The notes beneath the pieces are model-generated. The model worked only from the letters and a program-made list of their open reading frames with translations, had not been told where the DNA came from and did no database searches. A DNA stretch of 64,000 nucleotides from Candidatus Fimadaptatus faecigallinarum (GTDB lineage: Bacteria; Bacillota; Clostridia; Christensenellales; Aristaeellaceae): positions 37,600 to 101,599 of the forward strand of contig DVNK01000052.1 in the NCBI GenBank assembly GCA_018714445.1, read 5' to 3'. Below are positions 55,083 through 63,304 of the stretch, one piece after another (the first letter of the stretch is position 1; the number at the start of each line of letters is the position of its first letter). A program made the translations under genes and the position numbers.

Positions 55083-55850
55083 ATGGCGTACAGAGTATCG
55101 CTCAAGGAATTTGAAGGCCCGCTGGACCTGTTGCTTACGCTGATAGGCCGGGCCAAAATAGATATAAAGGATATATTCGTATCCGAGATAACCGAGCAGT
55201 ACCTGAGCTACATGGACGGCCTGGACGAGCTGGACATGGATTCGGCCAGCGAGTTCCTGGCGATGGCGGCGACGCTGCTGGAGATAAAGTCGCGCGCGAT
55301 GCTGCCGCGGCCGCAGCCCGCCGCCGAGGGCGAGGAAACGCCTGAGGAGGAACTGATCCGCCGCCTGGAGGAGTACCGCGCAATAAAGGAAGCCTGCACT
55401 CGCATGAAGGCGTTGGAGGAAACTGCGCGCGAGCTGCTGACCAAACTGCCCGAGGAATACCCGCTGCCGCCGCAGACGTACGAGCTGACCGGACTGTCGC
55501 TGGAGGGGTTGGCGCAGGCGTTTCGCAATGTGCTGGAGCGGGTGGCGCGCGATGAGGAGCGCCCCGGCGTCGAACGGCGCATACGTCGGGATGACTTCAG
55601 CGTGGCGGCGTGCGCTTACCGCATACTCAAGCGATTGCGGCGCGGTCCGGTGGCGTTTTTTGACCTGTTCCCGCCGCGGGCGACGCGCTCCGAGGTGATA
55701 TCGGTGTTTCTGGCGCTGCTGGAGCTGGTGCGGCTGGGGCGCGCGAGCGTGTACCAGCAGCAGCTGTTTTCGGACATAGTGATAATGCCGGCGTTGGGCG
55801 GCGCGTCCGGGCCGGATGAGACGGACGCAGTCGGTGCAGTGACGAGTTAG
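55083..55850 (+). CDS. scpA: Segregation and condensation protein A (kleisin)
   Basis: Kleisin subunit that bridges SMC heads in the bacterial condensin. The 255-residue protein starts with YRVSLKEFEGPLDLLLTLIG and has DSASEFLAMAATLLEIKSRAM in the N-terminal half. The C-terminal winged helix (about 185-240) binds the SMC cap (VAFFDLFPPRATRSEVISVF, LLELVRLGRASVYQQQLF). It lies between the site-2 protease and scpB in one operon. Confidence 0.96.
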   Translation: MAYRVSLKEFEGPLDLLLTLIGRAKIDIKDIFVSEITEQYLSYMDGLDELDMDSASEFLAMAATLLEIKSRAMLPRPQPAAEGEETPEEELIRRLEEYRAIKEACTRMKALEETARELLTKLPEEYPLPPQTYELTGLSLEGLAQAFRNVLERVARDEERPGVERRIRRDDFSVAACAYRILKRLRRGPVAFFDLFPPRATRSEVISVFLALLELVRLGRASVYQQQLFSDIVIMPALGGASGPDETDAVGAVTS

Positions 55851-55861
55851 GAGGTCGGGCG

Positions 55862-56401
55862 ATGGACAAGGGCGAGGCGGCCTCGATAATCGAGGCGATA
55901 CTGTTCGTATCGGGCGACCCGGTGGAGGTCAAGGCGCTGGCGCGCGCGCTGGAGCTGGACGAGGCCGAGACCGAGGCGGCGCTGGGCGAGTTGGGCTCGC
56001 GGCTGGATTACGAGCGGCGCGGGCTGCACCTGCGGCGATTCGGGTCCAAGGCGCAGCTGTGCATACGCGGCGAGTACGCCCAGTACGTCGAGCGCCTGCT
56101 GCAGCCGGTGCAAAAGCAGACGCTGAGCCAGGCTGCGCTGGAGACGCTGTCGATAATCGCGTATCGCCAGCCGATAACCCGGCTGGAGGTCGAGGAGATA
56201 CGCGGCGTCAAATGCGACTATTCGATACAGATGCTGATATCGCGCGGGTTGATCTGCGACGCGGGCCGCAAGGACACCGTGGGCCACCCGATACTCTATG
56301 CGACGACCGATGAGTTCCTGCGCCACTTTGGGATACAGTCACTGGACGAGCTGCCCGAGCTCGAACCCGACAAGCCTGAAACCGACGATATGCCGATATG
56401 A
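55862..56401 (+). CDS. scpB: Segregation and condensation protein B
   Basis: Winged-helix dimer that binds the middle of ScpA. The 179-residue protein has SIIEAILFVSGDPVEVKALA, QTLSQAALETLSIIAYRQPI, TRLEVEEIRGVKCDYSIQ, LISRGLICDAGRKDTVGHPI and YATTDEFLRHFGI. It is 12 bp after scpA with GGAGG before the ATG. No pseudouridine synthase gene follows, unlike in many relatives. Confidence 0.96.
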   Translation: MDKGEAASIIEAILFVSGDPVEVKALARALELDEAETEAALGELGSRLDYERRGLHLRRFGSKAQLCIRGEYAQYVERLLQPVQKQTLSQAALETLSIIAYRQPITRLEVEEIRGVKCDYSIQMLISRGLICDAGRKDTVGHPILYATTDEFLRHFGIQSLDELPELEPDKPETDDMPI

Positions 56402-56736
56402 TTGCGGCCGCGAGTGATGCCGGCGCCCATTGAGCGCGGCATCCGGCGCGGAGAGGCGCGTCCTTTTGCAATGCAATTATATATAAATCAAGTGGAGTTA
56501 GCACAAATTAATAAAGGCTGGGATACCGCGTCGCCAGGCGCCGGCGACAGGCTGATTCCGGTCATGGCCGGCATTGGCGGGAGCACTGCGGCGTTCGAGC
56601 AATACACATGACATTTCAGCAGTGCGCGCGCGGGTTTTGCGCGCTTTATATTGAATGCGGGGCGGGCATGTGATATAAATATGTCAATGGCGGGCGGGCC
56701 GCAGGGGGCAGCCGCACGCCGGAAGGAGGATTTGCT
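56402..56736. other. Gene-free stretch before the ABC-2 operon
   Basis: No gene, terminator with a U-tract or repeat array seen. The portion near 56470-56520 is locally AT-rich. A ribosome site GGAAGGAGG lies at its end. Confidence 0.4.
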
Positions 56737-57648
56737 ATGGATGCGCTTGAGATGCGCGGCGTGACCAAGTCGTATGATTCGAAGCGCAACGCGGTCGAAA
56801 ACATGACGCTCAATGTGCCGCAGGGTGGAGTATTCGGCTTTCTGGGGCCCAACGGCGCGGGCAAGACTACGACCGTCAAACTGCTGGGCGGACTGCTGAC
56901 GCCGACGGCGGGCGAAATGCGCGTGGAGGGGTTGGACCCGGTGAGCCAGCCGGAGCGCGTGCACGCAGTCAGCGCGCTGTGCACCGAGACGACTATGATG
57001 TACGATCACATGACCGGCGAGGAAAACCTGCGGTTTTTCGGGCGGCTGTTCGGCATGAAGGCCGCCGATGCCACCCAGCGCGCGCGGGAGCTGCTCAAGC
57101 TCGTGGATCTTACCGACGCCGCCGAGCGCAAGCTGGGCGCGTACTCCACGGGCATGCGCCAACGGCTGTCGCTGGCGCGGGTGCTGATGCACCGGCCGCG
57201 AGTGCTGTTCCTGGACGAGCCGACGTCGGGGCTGGACCCGGAGTCGGTGCAGTCGGTGAACGAGCTGATAGCGCGGCAGGGCCGCGAGGGCGTGACGGTA
57301 TTCCTGTGCACGCACCAGCTGCGCTATGCGCAGGAGATATGCACGCGCTATGGCCTGATAAGCGCGGGGCGATTGCTGGCCAGCGGCACGTTTGACGAAC
57401 TGGAGGCGCAGGTCGGCGCCCGGCGGCGGCTGCGGCTGAGGTGTGGCGGCGCGGCGCCGGTGGGGTTTGAGCGCGTGGGCGAGGGTATATATGAAGCCGA
57501 GGCGCTGAGCGACGACGCTGTGGCGCGGCTGATAGCGGGCGCGGTGCGCGGTGGCACCGACGTTTACGAGGCCCAGTGCGTGCGCGATACGCTTGAGGAG
57601 CTGTACTTTGCGCTGCTGGGCGCAAGCGAGGGAGGCGACGCACAATGA
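56737..57648 (+). CDS. ABC-2 type transporter ATP-binding protein
   Basis: A 303-residue ATPase with GFLGPNGAGKTTTVKLLGGL (Walker A), the signature YSTGMRQRLSLARVLMH, Walker B VLFLDEPTSGLDPE and the H-loop CTHQLRYAQEI. A C-terminal domain of about 80 residues is typical of drug, antibiotic or Na+ export ABC-2 systems. A strong ribosome site GGAAGGAGG is present. Its stop overlaps the start of the permease gene (ATGATG). Confidence 0.94.
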   Translation: MDALEMRGVTKSYDSKRNAVENMTLNVPQGGVFGFLGPNGAGKTTTVKLLGGLLTPTAGEMRVEGLDPVSQPERVHAVSALCTETTMMYDHMTGEENLRFFGRLFGMKAADATQRARELLKLVDLTDAAERKLGAYSTGMRQRLSLARVLMHRPRVLFLDEPTSGLDPESVQSVNELIARQGREGVTVFLCTHQLRYAQEICTRYGLISAGRLLASGTFDELEAQVGARRRLRLRCGGAAPVGFERVGEGIYEAEALSDDAVARLIAGAVRGGTDVYEAQCVRDTLEELYFALLGASEGGDAQ

Positions 57649-58448
57649 TGCTCAATGGCGCGCAACTGGCGGTAATTAAAAAGGACTTGCGCGAGACCAT
57701 GGCGTCAAAGAGCGCCAAGGCGGCGATGCTGGTCTTGCCGATAATGATGGCGATGTTTCTGCCGGGGGTGTTTACGGCGCTGACATATCTGGTGCCGGGC
57801 GAGATGAGCTCGGATGACTTCGGCGGCATGCTGGCCATGATGGACGTGGACACGACGATACTGGACGCGGTGCGCATGGGATATTACTTCATGATGAACT
57901 ACATGATGCCCATGTTCTTTGTGCTGATACCGGTTATGACGGCCTCGATAGTCAGCGGGTCGAGCATAGTCGGCGAGCGCGAACGCCGCACGCTGGCTAC
58001 GCTGCTGTACACGCCGCTGACGGTGGGGCAGCTGTTCGCGGCCAAGGTGCTGGGAGCGCTGGCGGCGGCGCTGTTTGTGACGCTGGTGGCGTTCGGGTGT
58101 TATCTGGCGGTGGCGATAGTGGGAAGCGTGCTGGTGTATGGCGGATTTGTGCTGAATGTGGGCATATGGCTGACGATGCTGCTCGTGGTTGCGCCGTCGG
58201 TGTCCATGGTGGGCATAACGCTGATGGTGCTGGCGTCGGCGCGCGCGCATACGTTCCAGGAGGCGCAGCAGTATTCGGCGCTGCTGATGGTGCCGACGAT
58301 GTTGCTGATGATGCTGCCGCAGATTACGGGGCTGTTCCTGTTCAACTGGCCGCAGCTGCTGGCGTTGGGCGTGGCGTACCTCGTTATCGGGCTGGTGCTG
58401 CTCAAGTTGTCGTCGGCGCGGTTCACCGCCGAAAAGCTGCTGAAGTGA
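57645..58448 (+). CDS. ABC-2 type transporter permease
   Basis: A 267-residue membrane protein with six hydrophobic segments. The cytoplasmic loop SIVGERERRTLATLLYTPLT is the coupling motif of ABC-2 permeases (NatB/CcmB-like). Overlap with the ATPase gene by four bases shows the two work together. The exported substrate cannot be inferred. Confidence 0.9.
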   Translation: MMLNGAQLAVIKKDLRETMASKSAKAAMLVLPIMMAMFLPGVFTALTYLVPGEMSSDDFGGMLAMMDVDTTILDAVRMGYYFMMNYMMPMFFVLIPVMTASIVSGSSIVGERERRTLATLLYTPLTVGQLFAAKVLGALAAALFVTLVAFGCYLAVAIVGSVLVYGGFVLNVGIWLTMLLVVAPSVSMVGITLMVLASARAHTFQEAQQYSALLMVPTMLLMMLPQITGLFLFNWPQLLALGVAYLVIGLVLLKLSSARFTAEKLLK

Positions 58449-58548
58449 GCGACGAGCGGCGCAGTTGCACGGTTTGTGAGTTCATATAATCGGTAAACCC
58501 CGTTGCTGGATGGACATTGCGATTTTATAATCAGAAGGGATGATATAT

Positions 58549-58770
58549 ATGCAGGAACATGAACAGATTCAGTACGTTTGCCCCAAATGCGGTTGCCACA
58601 GCTATGAGAGCGACCAGTTCCAGGCGACCGGCGGCAACTTCGCAAAGCTGTTTGACATACAGAACAAGCGTTTCATAACGGTCAGCTGCACCAACTGCGG
58701 CTACACCGAGCTGTACCGCGCTCAGACCAGCGACGGCTGGAACATACTCGACTTCCTGATAGGCAACTGA
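58549..58770 (+). CDS. Small zinc-ribbon protein (DUF2082-like)
   Basis: A 73-residue protein with two Cys pairs, YVCPKCGCHSYE and VSCTNCGYTELYRA, separated by GNFAKLFDIQNKRFITV. This matches the small Zn-ribbon family annotated as nucleic-acid-binding. ATG 58549 is nine bases after AAGGG; ATG 58540 abuts that site and is unlikely. The ABC-2 operon ends 100 bp upstream. Confidence 0.85.
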   Translation: MQEHEQIQYVCPKCGCHSYESDQFQATGGNFAKLFDIQNKRFITVSCTNCGYTELYRAQTSDGWNILDFLIGN

Positions 58771-58786
58771 CGCATCAGCGTACAGC

Positions 58787-58815
58787 GCGGGCCGTTCCAA
58801 TGTGGAGCGGCCCGC
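58787..58815 (+). terminator. Hairpin after the Zn-ribbon gene
   Basis: A 12-bp stem with one G-T wobble, GCGGGCCGTTCC/GGAGCGGCCCGC (58787-58798, 58804-58815). The following ACTTGATG is not a good U-tract. From 58816 to 59049 there is no gene; a second small hairpin CCGCTCC/GGAGCGG lies near 59005. Confidence 0.6.
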
Positions 58816-59049
58816 ACTTGATGCATGCAAAGCAAATGCGCACCGGTATGCCATGCAAGCCGGGCAATCAAAAGTCCCAAACCGTTGAACCAGTTCGGCC
58901 CAAACCGCAGCTATATGCCGGATAGACCGGCGCAGTAATCGATACAAGCGCTGAGTGTTTGAGCCGATTGCGTCATCCAGAGCTTTGCCAGAATTCGGAA
59001 AAGGCCGCTCCGAAGTGGAGCGGCTGCATTGCGTTTAACAATGATTGCC

Positions 59050-59375
59050 CAGGTATATCGGGCCAAGCCTGCAAAAAGCACAACTGAACACCGCTGATTA
59101 TCGGGCTGGGCTTGCAAAAAGTGCGACGGAACTCTGCTGATTATCGGGCCGAGCCTGCAAAAAGCGCGACGGTACTCTGCTGATTATCGGGCCGGGCCTG
59201 CAAAAAGTGTGACGGAACTCTGCTGATTATCGGGCCGGGCCTGCAAAAAGCGCGACTGAACTCTGCTGATTATCGGGCCGAGCCTGCAAAGAGCACAACT
59301 GAACGCCGCTGATTATCGGGCCAAGCCTGCAAAGAGCGCAACTGAACGCCGCTAATTATAAGACCGAGCTACATA
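59050..59375. repeat. Intergenic tandem array, 43-bp unit, about 8 copies
   Basis: GCCTGCAAA, GCTTGCAAA or a late GCTACAT recurs at 59067, 59110, 59153, 59196, 59239, 59282, 59325 and 59368, an exact 43-bp period. Units read GCCTGCAAAAAGYGCGACKG, then AACTCTGCTGATTATCGGGCC. It sits between converging genes. From 59376 to 59530 nothing else is seen. Confidence 0.93.
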
Positions 59376-59530
59376 ATCGACCGCGGCTTGTAAGCTCGAG
59401 CGGCGCATGAAATCCGACGTGCGCGTAAGTGACCGGGCAGTTGTATGGCTCGGGGCATGCGGATTGCGCGCGCTGCGCCGGGCTGAAGCGTTGCGCGTAT
59501 TGAGCGGCTCTGCGGCTGACCGCATGCGAT

Positions 59531-60199
59531 TTAGCGCTCCAACTCCGATGTGCCGCCCAGGTTGATCAGGCAAAAGCTCTCGACCGCGCCCATAATGGCG
59601 TCGGCGTGCCCGCGCAGGTAGAACGATATCATCGACGGCAACAGCGCCAGCGCGCCTATCATACAGGCGATCATGTCGGTCATGGTGTCGCCGACGCCGG
59701 TGCCCTCGACCCACTGCGGATCAAGATCGGTCACGAGGCTTATGAAGTACTCGCACATCTCCCATATGCCCGCAATCGCCAGCGCAAAGCAGAACATGAA
59801 CACCGCACACGCTGCCAGGTCAGCGCGCTCGACCCGCCGCCCGGGCTTGAGCAGGTAGTACATGACCATGCCCAGCAAGCCCGTGAACGTGCCGCTGAGC
59901 GCGTGGCATATCTTGTCGAAGTACGGTATCCAATAGTAACCCGCCATGACCTCGCCGATTGTGTAGGACAAAAATATGAAGCCGAATATCAGCGTGTTGA
60001 GCTGGTGGACCGGCTTTATGCGCGCTATCCTGTAAAATCCCCATACCACCGGTATGAACAGCAGCGAGCCAAATGCCAGCATATAATGGAACACATCGCC
60101 CCGGTATATATCCAGCACTGCCATGAACAGGTTGATTGCTATATACACCCATAGCAGGTATCTGTTGATACGGCCGTAAAGCGCCTCCCGTTTCTGCAA
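59531..60199 (-). CDS. Multi-pass membrane protein, DUF2238/YjdF-like
   Basis: A 222-residue protein with six to seven hydrophobic segments. The family-like motifs are PYFDKICHALSGTFTGLLG, AIAGIWEMCEYFISL and GDTMTDMIACMIGALALL. Function is unknown in the family. I set the start at TTG 60199, which has GGGGAGG seven bases upstream. The in-frame ATG at 60229 lies only two bases after the -10 element and would fall outside or at the very end of the transcript. Confidence 0.72.
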   Translation of the reverse strand: MQKREALYGRINRYLLWVYIAINLFMAVLDIYRGDVFHYMLAFGSLLFIPVVWGFYRIARIKPVHQLNTLIFGFIFLSYTIGEVMAGYYWIPYFDKICHALSGTFTGLLGMVMYYLLKPGRRVERADLAACAVFMFCFALAIAGIWEMCEYFISLVTDLDPQWVEGTGVGDTMTDMIACMIGALALLPSMISFYLRGHADAIMGAVESFCLINLGGTSELER

Positions 60200-60231
60200 A
60201 GTAATTCCTCCCCATATCTCCTCTGACATAT

Positions 60232-60260
60232 ATTATATATATTATCCACGTATGCGGCAA
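60232..60260 (-). promoter_or_regulatory. Promoter of the DUF2238-like gene
   Basis: On the minus strand TTGCCG (60260-60255), a 17-bp spacer and TATAAT (60237-60232), in a very AT-rich run. Confidence 0.75.
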
Positions 60261-60353
60261 GCGATGCGCATTTAGTCTAAGTGGCGCAGATGTGAACCAT
60301 TGGGGCGCGGGCGTGGCGAACAGTCGGGCTTTAGCGCAAATTTAAAAATGGGC

Positions 60354-60382
60354 TTGCGCGCGCCGTATAAAACAGTTATAAT
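60354..60382 (+). promoter_or_regulatory. Promoter of the sugar-binding protein gene
   Basis: TTGCGC (60354-60359), a 17-bp spacer and TATAAT (60377-60382). Confidence 0.75.
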
Positions 60383-60415
60383 GTAGGCAGTACCAATCAG
60401 GAGGAGGGACTATAC

Positions 60416-61366
60416 GTGAAAAAGATACTTGCGATACTGTTGGCGCTGACGCTCGTCTGCATGGGCTGCGTGGGCCTGGCAGATGCCGCCGATACCACAA
60501 CCGCGGTCGAGGATAAGCCGCTCATAGGCATACTGGCGCCCGCGGCGACGCACGGCTGGGTTGCCGCCGTCAGCTACAACGCCGAGGCTGAGGCTCAGGC
60601 GCTGGGCCTGAACTACAAGATGCTCACCAGCGCGTCCATCGCCGAGATGGCCGGCCAGATGGAGGAGCTCGTGGCGCAGGGCGCCAAGGTCATAGTCGTC
60701 TATCCGCAGGAAGTCGGCCTGGAAACAGCTACCCAGATGGCGCTGGACGCGGGCGTTCAGATCGTCAACTTCGACATGAAGATAGACGTCGAGGGCACCT
60801 ACTTCCTCAGCGGCGACAACTATTCCATGGGCGTTGAATGCGCCAACTACATCGCCGAAGTGCTCGAAGGCGCGGGCGATGTCGTAGTGCTGGACGTGCC
60901 CACGTCGGGATCGGTCGCGGCTGACCGCGTGGCCGGATTTACCGATACCATCGCTCAGATAGCGCCCGATGTGAAGATAATAGGCACCTATGCCACGTCG
61001 TTTGCGCGTGACGCGGGCCTCAAGGACATGGCCGACGTGCTGACGGCCAATCCGCACATCGACGCGGTGCTCTCGCTGGATGACGAAACCTCGATAGGCG
61101 CGGTTCAGGCGATAGAGGAAGCCGGCCGCACCGACATCAAGGTCATAACCGGTGGCGGCGGCTGCCAGGAGTACTTCAACATGATGCCCGATCGCGATAT
61201 GCTGCTGGTCAGCGCGCTGTACAGCCCCACGATGATTCGTCAGTGCGTGCAGATGGCCAACGATATCGCCAATGGCGTTGAAGTCGAGACTCCCGTCATC
61301 GTGCCCACCAGCATAGTCGACAAGAACAACGTCGCCGAATACCTTGACGAGAACTCGCCGTACTGA
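60416..61366 (+). CDS. Sugar ABC transporter substrate-binding protein (type I periplasmic-binding fold)
   Basis: A 316-residue exported protein starting at GTG after GGAGGGA. The signal peptide is MKKILAILLALTLVCMGC followed by VGLADA. A Cys at residue 18 could be lipidated, but the lipobox is poor. The mature part has GILAPAATHGWVAAVSYNAE, KVIVVYPQEVG, GDVVVLDVPTSGSVAADRV and IDAVLSLDDETSIGAVQAIE, typical of RbsB-like sugar receptors. A hairpin terminator separates it from the ATPase gene, so the receptor should be made in excess. Confidence 0.92.
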   Translation: MKKILAILLALTLVCMGCVGLADAADTTTAVEDKPLIGILAPAATHGWVAAVSYNAEAEAQALGLNYKMLTSASIAEMAGQMEELVAQGAKVIVVYPQEVGLETATQMALDAGVQIVNFDMKIDVEGTYFLSGDNYSMGVECANYIAEVLEGAGDVVVLDVPTSGSVAADRVAGFTDTIAQIAPDVKIIGTYATSFARDAGLKDMADVLTANPHIDAVLSLDDETSIGAVQAIEEAGRTDIKVITGGGGCQEYFNMMPDRDMLLVSALYSPTMIRQCVQMANDIANGVEVETPVIVPTSIVDKNNVAEYLDENSPY

Positions 61367-61398
61367 GCGCGGCACAATATCACCTAAACAGACATCAT

Positions 61399-61434
61399 GC
61401 GGCCCCGGCGGGCATCCGCCCGGGCCGCTGTTTT
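61399..61434 (+). terminator. Intercistronic terminator between receptor and ATPase genes
   Basis: A 13-bp stem with one mismatch (61399-61411 / 61416-61428) and a four-base loop, followed by TGTTTT. Partial termination here would favour the binding protein over the ATPase. Confidence 0.82.
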
Positions 61435-61448
61435 GACAGGAGGCCGCC

Positions 61449-62945
61449 ATGCTGCTTGAGATGAATGATATATACAAGGCGTATACGTCGACGCCGGTGC
61501 TGCGCGGCGTGACGCTGCGCGTCGGCGAGGGCGAGATACGCGCGCTGATAGGTGAAAACGGCGCCGGCAAGACCACGCTTATGAATATACTGGGCGGCGT
61601 GACGGGCGCTGATAAGGGCGAGATATACTTTGCCGGCACGCGGCGCAGCTTCGTCCGGCCGCGCGATTCGCTGGATGCCGGCATTGCGTTCATACATCAG
61701 GAGCTCAACCTGGTCAACGACCTGAACATATACGAAAACCTGTTCCTGGGGCGCGAGCTGCACCGGCACGGCATGCTGGACACGCGCGAGATGGCGCGGC
61801 AGGCCGGTGAAGTGTTGCGTTCGGTGGGCGTGGGACTCAGCCCGAGCACGCTGGTGGGCGAGCTGGATGCGTCGTACAAGCAGACGGTCGAGATCTGTCG
61901 GGCGCTGATGATGAACGCGCGGCTGATAATAATGGATGAGCCCACTACGTCGCTGACCGAGCCCGAGATAGAGCGCGTGTTCAGCCTGATGCGCACGCTG
62001 AAGGCGCGCGGGGTGTCGATAATATTCATATCGCACAAGCTGCGCGAAGTGCTGGAGATCTGCGACACGTATACTGTGCTGCGCGACGGAGTGGTCGCAG
62101 GCGACGGCGCAACAGCCAGTGTGGACAGCCGCGCGCTGGCGCGCATGATGGTCGGCCATGACGTAAGCGAAGGTCATGCCGACTACGCCCGGCCCAAGGG
62201 CGATGTGCTGCTGGAGGCGCGGTCGCTGACGCGCGCGGGCGAGTTTTATGACATATCGTTTGCGCTCAGGCGCGGCGAGGTGCTGGGCTTTACCGGGCTG
62301 CTGGGCGATGGCCGCAGCGAGCTGTTCCAGTGCGTGTTCGGGCTGACCCGGCCGCAATCGGGGCAGCTGCTGGTGGACGGCCGGCCGGTCACGGTGCGCT
62401 CGACCGAGCATGCGCTCAAGCTGGGGATGGGCTATGTGCCGCGCAACCGCAAGGAGAACGGCATAGTCCCGGACATGTCGATACTGGAGAACTCAACGCT
62501 GGTCACGCTCAAGCGGCTCAGGCGCGGGCCGTTCATAGACCATCGGCGTGAACAGGCGCAGGTATTCAACTACATACACGAACTGCGCATAAAGCTGAAC
62601 TCGCCCGACGACCTGATAACCAGCCTGTCGGGTGGCAATCAGCAGAAAGTCGTGCTGAGCAAGTGGCTGGGCGCGGACCCGCGCATACTGATATTCGACA
62701 ACCCGACCCAGGGCGTCGACGTAGGCGCCAAGGAGGAGATATACGGCATAATCGACCGGTTGGCGCGCGCGGGCGTGGCGATAGTGGTGCTGTCGAGCGA
62801 GACGCAGGAGATACGCCGGCTGTGCGACCGAACGCTGGTAATGTACCACGGTCGCATAGCGGGTGAGCTGTACGGCCCCGACATAACCGAGCAGGCGGTG
62901 ATGCTGTTGGCAACCGGCAGCGAGGTGCGCGACTTGGCGGGCTGA
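61449..62945 (+). CDS. Sugar ABC transporter ATP-binding protein, RbsA/MglA type (double ATPase)
   Basis: A 498-residue tandem ATPase. Domain 1 (1-240) has GENGAGKTTLMNILGGV, a Q-loop FIHQELNLV, and Walker B LIIMDEPTTSLTEPE with SHKLREVLEIC. Domain 2 (255-495) has the degenerate first motif GLLGDGRSELF, the signature LSGGNQQKVVLSKWLG and ILIFDNPTQGVDVGAKEEIY, where Asn replaces Glu as usual in this class. AGGAGG precedes the ATG. No permease follows within the window; see the permease at 44.3 kb. Confidence 0.95.
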   Translation: MLLEMNDIYKAYTSTPVLRGVTLRVGEGEIRALIGENGAGKTTLMNILGGVTGADKGEIYFAGTRRSFVRPRDSLDAGIAFIHQELNLVNDLNIYENLFLGRELHRHGMLDTREMARQAGEVLRSVGVGLSPSTLVGELDASYKQTVEICRALMMNARLIIMDEPTTSLTEPEIERVFSLMRTLKARGVSIIFISHKLREVLEICDTYTVLRDGVVAGDGATASVDSRALARMMVGHDVSEGHADYARPKGDVLLEARSLTRAGEFYDISFALRRGEVLGFTGLLGDGRSELFQCVFGLTRPQSGQLLVDGRPVTVRSTEHALKLGMGYVPRNRKENGIVPDMSILENSTLVTLKRLRRGPFIDHRREQAQVFNYIHELRIKLNSPDDLITSLSGGNQQKVVLSKWLGADPRILIFDNPTQGVDVGAKEEIYGIIDRLARAGVAIVVLSSETQEIRRLCDRTLVMYHGRIAGELYGPDITEQAVMLLATGSEVRDLAG

Positions 62946-63025
62946 GCGGCGCGGCGAATTTGCGACAATGCGAGCTTAGCGGCGCGCCAGATTATGCGAT
63001 AATGCAAACTGGGCGGCAGGCCTGA
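62940..63025. repeat. Short tandem repeat starting at the RbsA-type gene's stop codon, 33/34-bp unit, about 2.4 copies
   Basis: CTGAGCGGCGCGGCGAATT, CTTAGCGGCGCGCCAGATT and CTGGGCGGCAGGCC start successive units at 62942, 62975 and 63009, each of the first two continuing GCGAYAATGC. The TGA of the first unit is the stop codon. The gap 63026-63187 holds nothing else. Confidence 0.8.
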
Positions 63026-63187
63026 TGGGCTAGAATTGTGAGCAGAGTGTTAGCCCGAAGCGTAAACTCGCAGGCGGATTGTGAGGCTGATTTGCGATGC
63101 GACATGGCATAAGGCCCAGCGCAGCACAATGGCGGGCTGAATAGAGCCGTGCGTATGTGCTGCAATTGAGGGATTGTATACGTGATG

Positions 63188-63220
63188 GCGGCGGTGCAAA
63201 GCGACGGTACCGCCGCTTTG
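63188..63220 (+). terminator. Hairpin terminator of the sugar-transport operon
   Basis: A perfect 8-bp stem GCGGCGGT/ACCGCCGC (63188-63195, 63209-63216) followed by TTTGCGTTT. Confidence 0.7.
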
Positions 63221-63263
63221 CGTTTGCCGGCGCAAAATCGCGCAAATTTTTTGCCAAAAGGGC

Positions 63264-63292
63264 TTGCTTTTGGCCGCGGAATGTGGTATAAT
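63264..63292 (+). promoter_or_regulatory. Promoter of tRNA-Pro
   Basis: TTGCTT (63264-63269), a 17-bp spacer and TATAAT (63287-63292), 13 bp before the tRNA. Confidence 0.8.
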
Positions 63293-63304
63293 ATCCTTCG
63301 TTGA

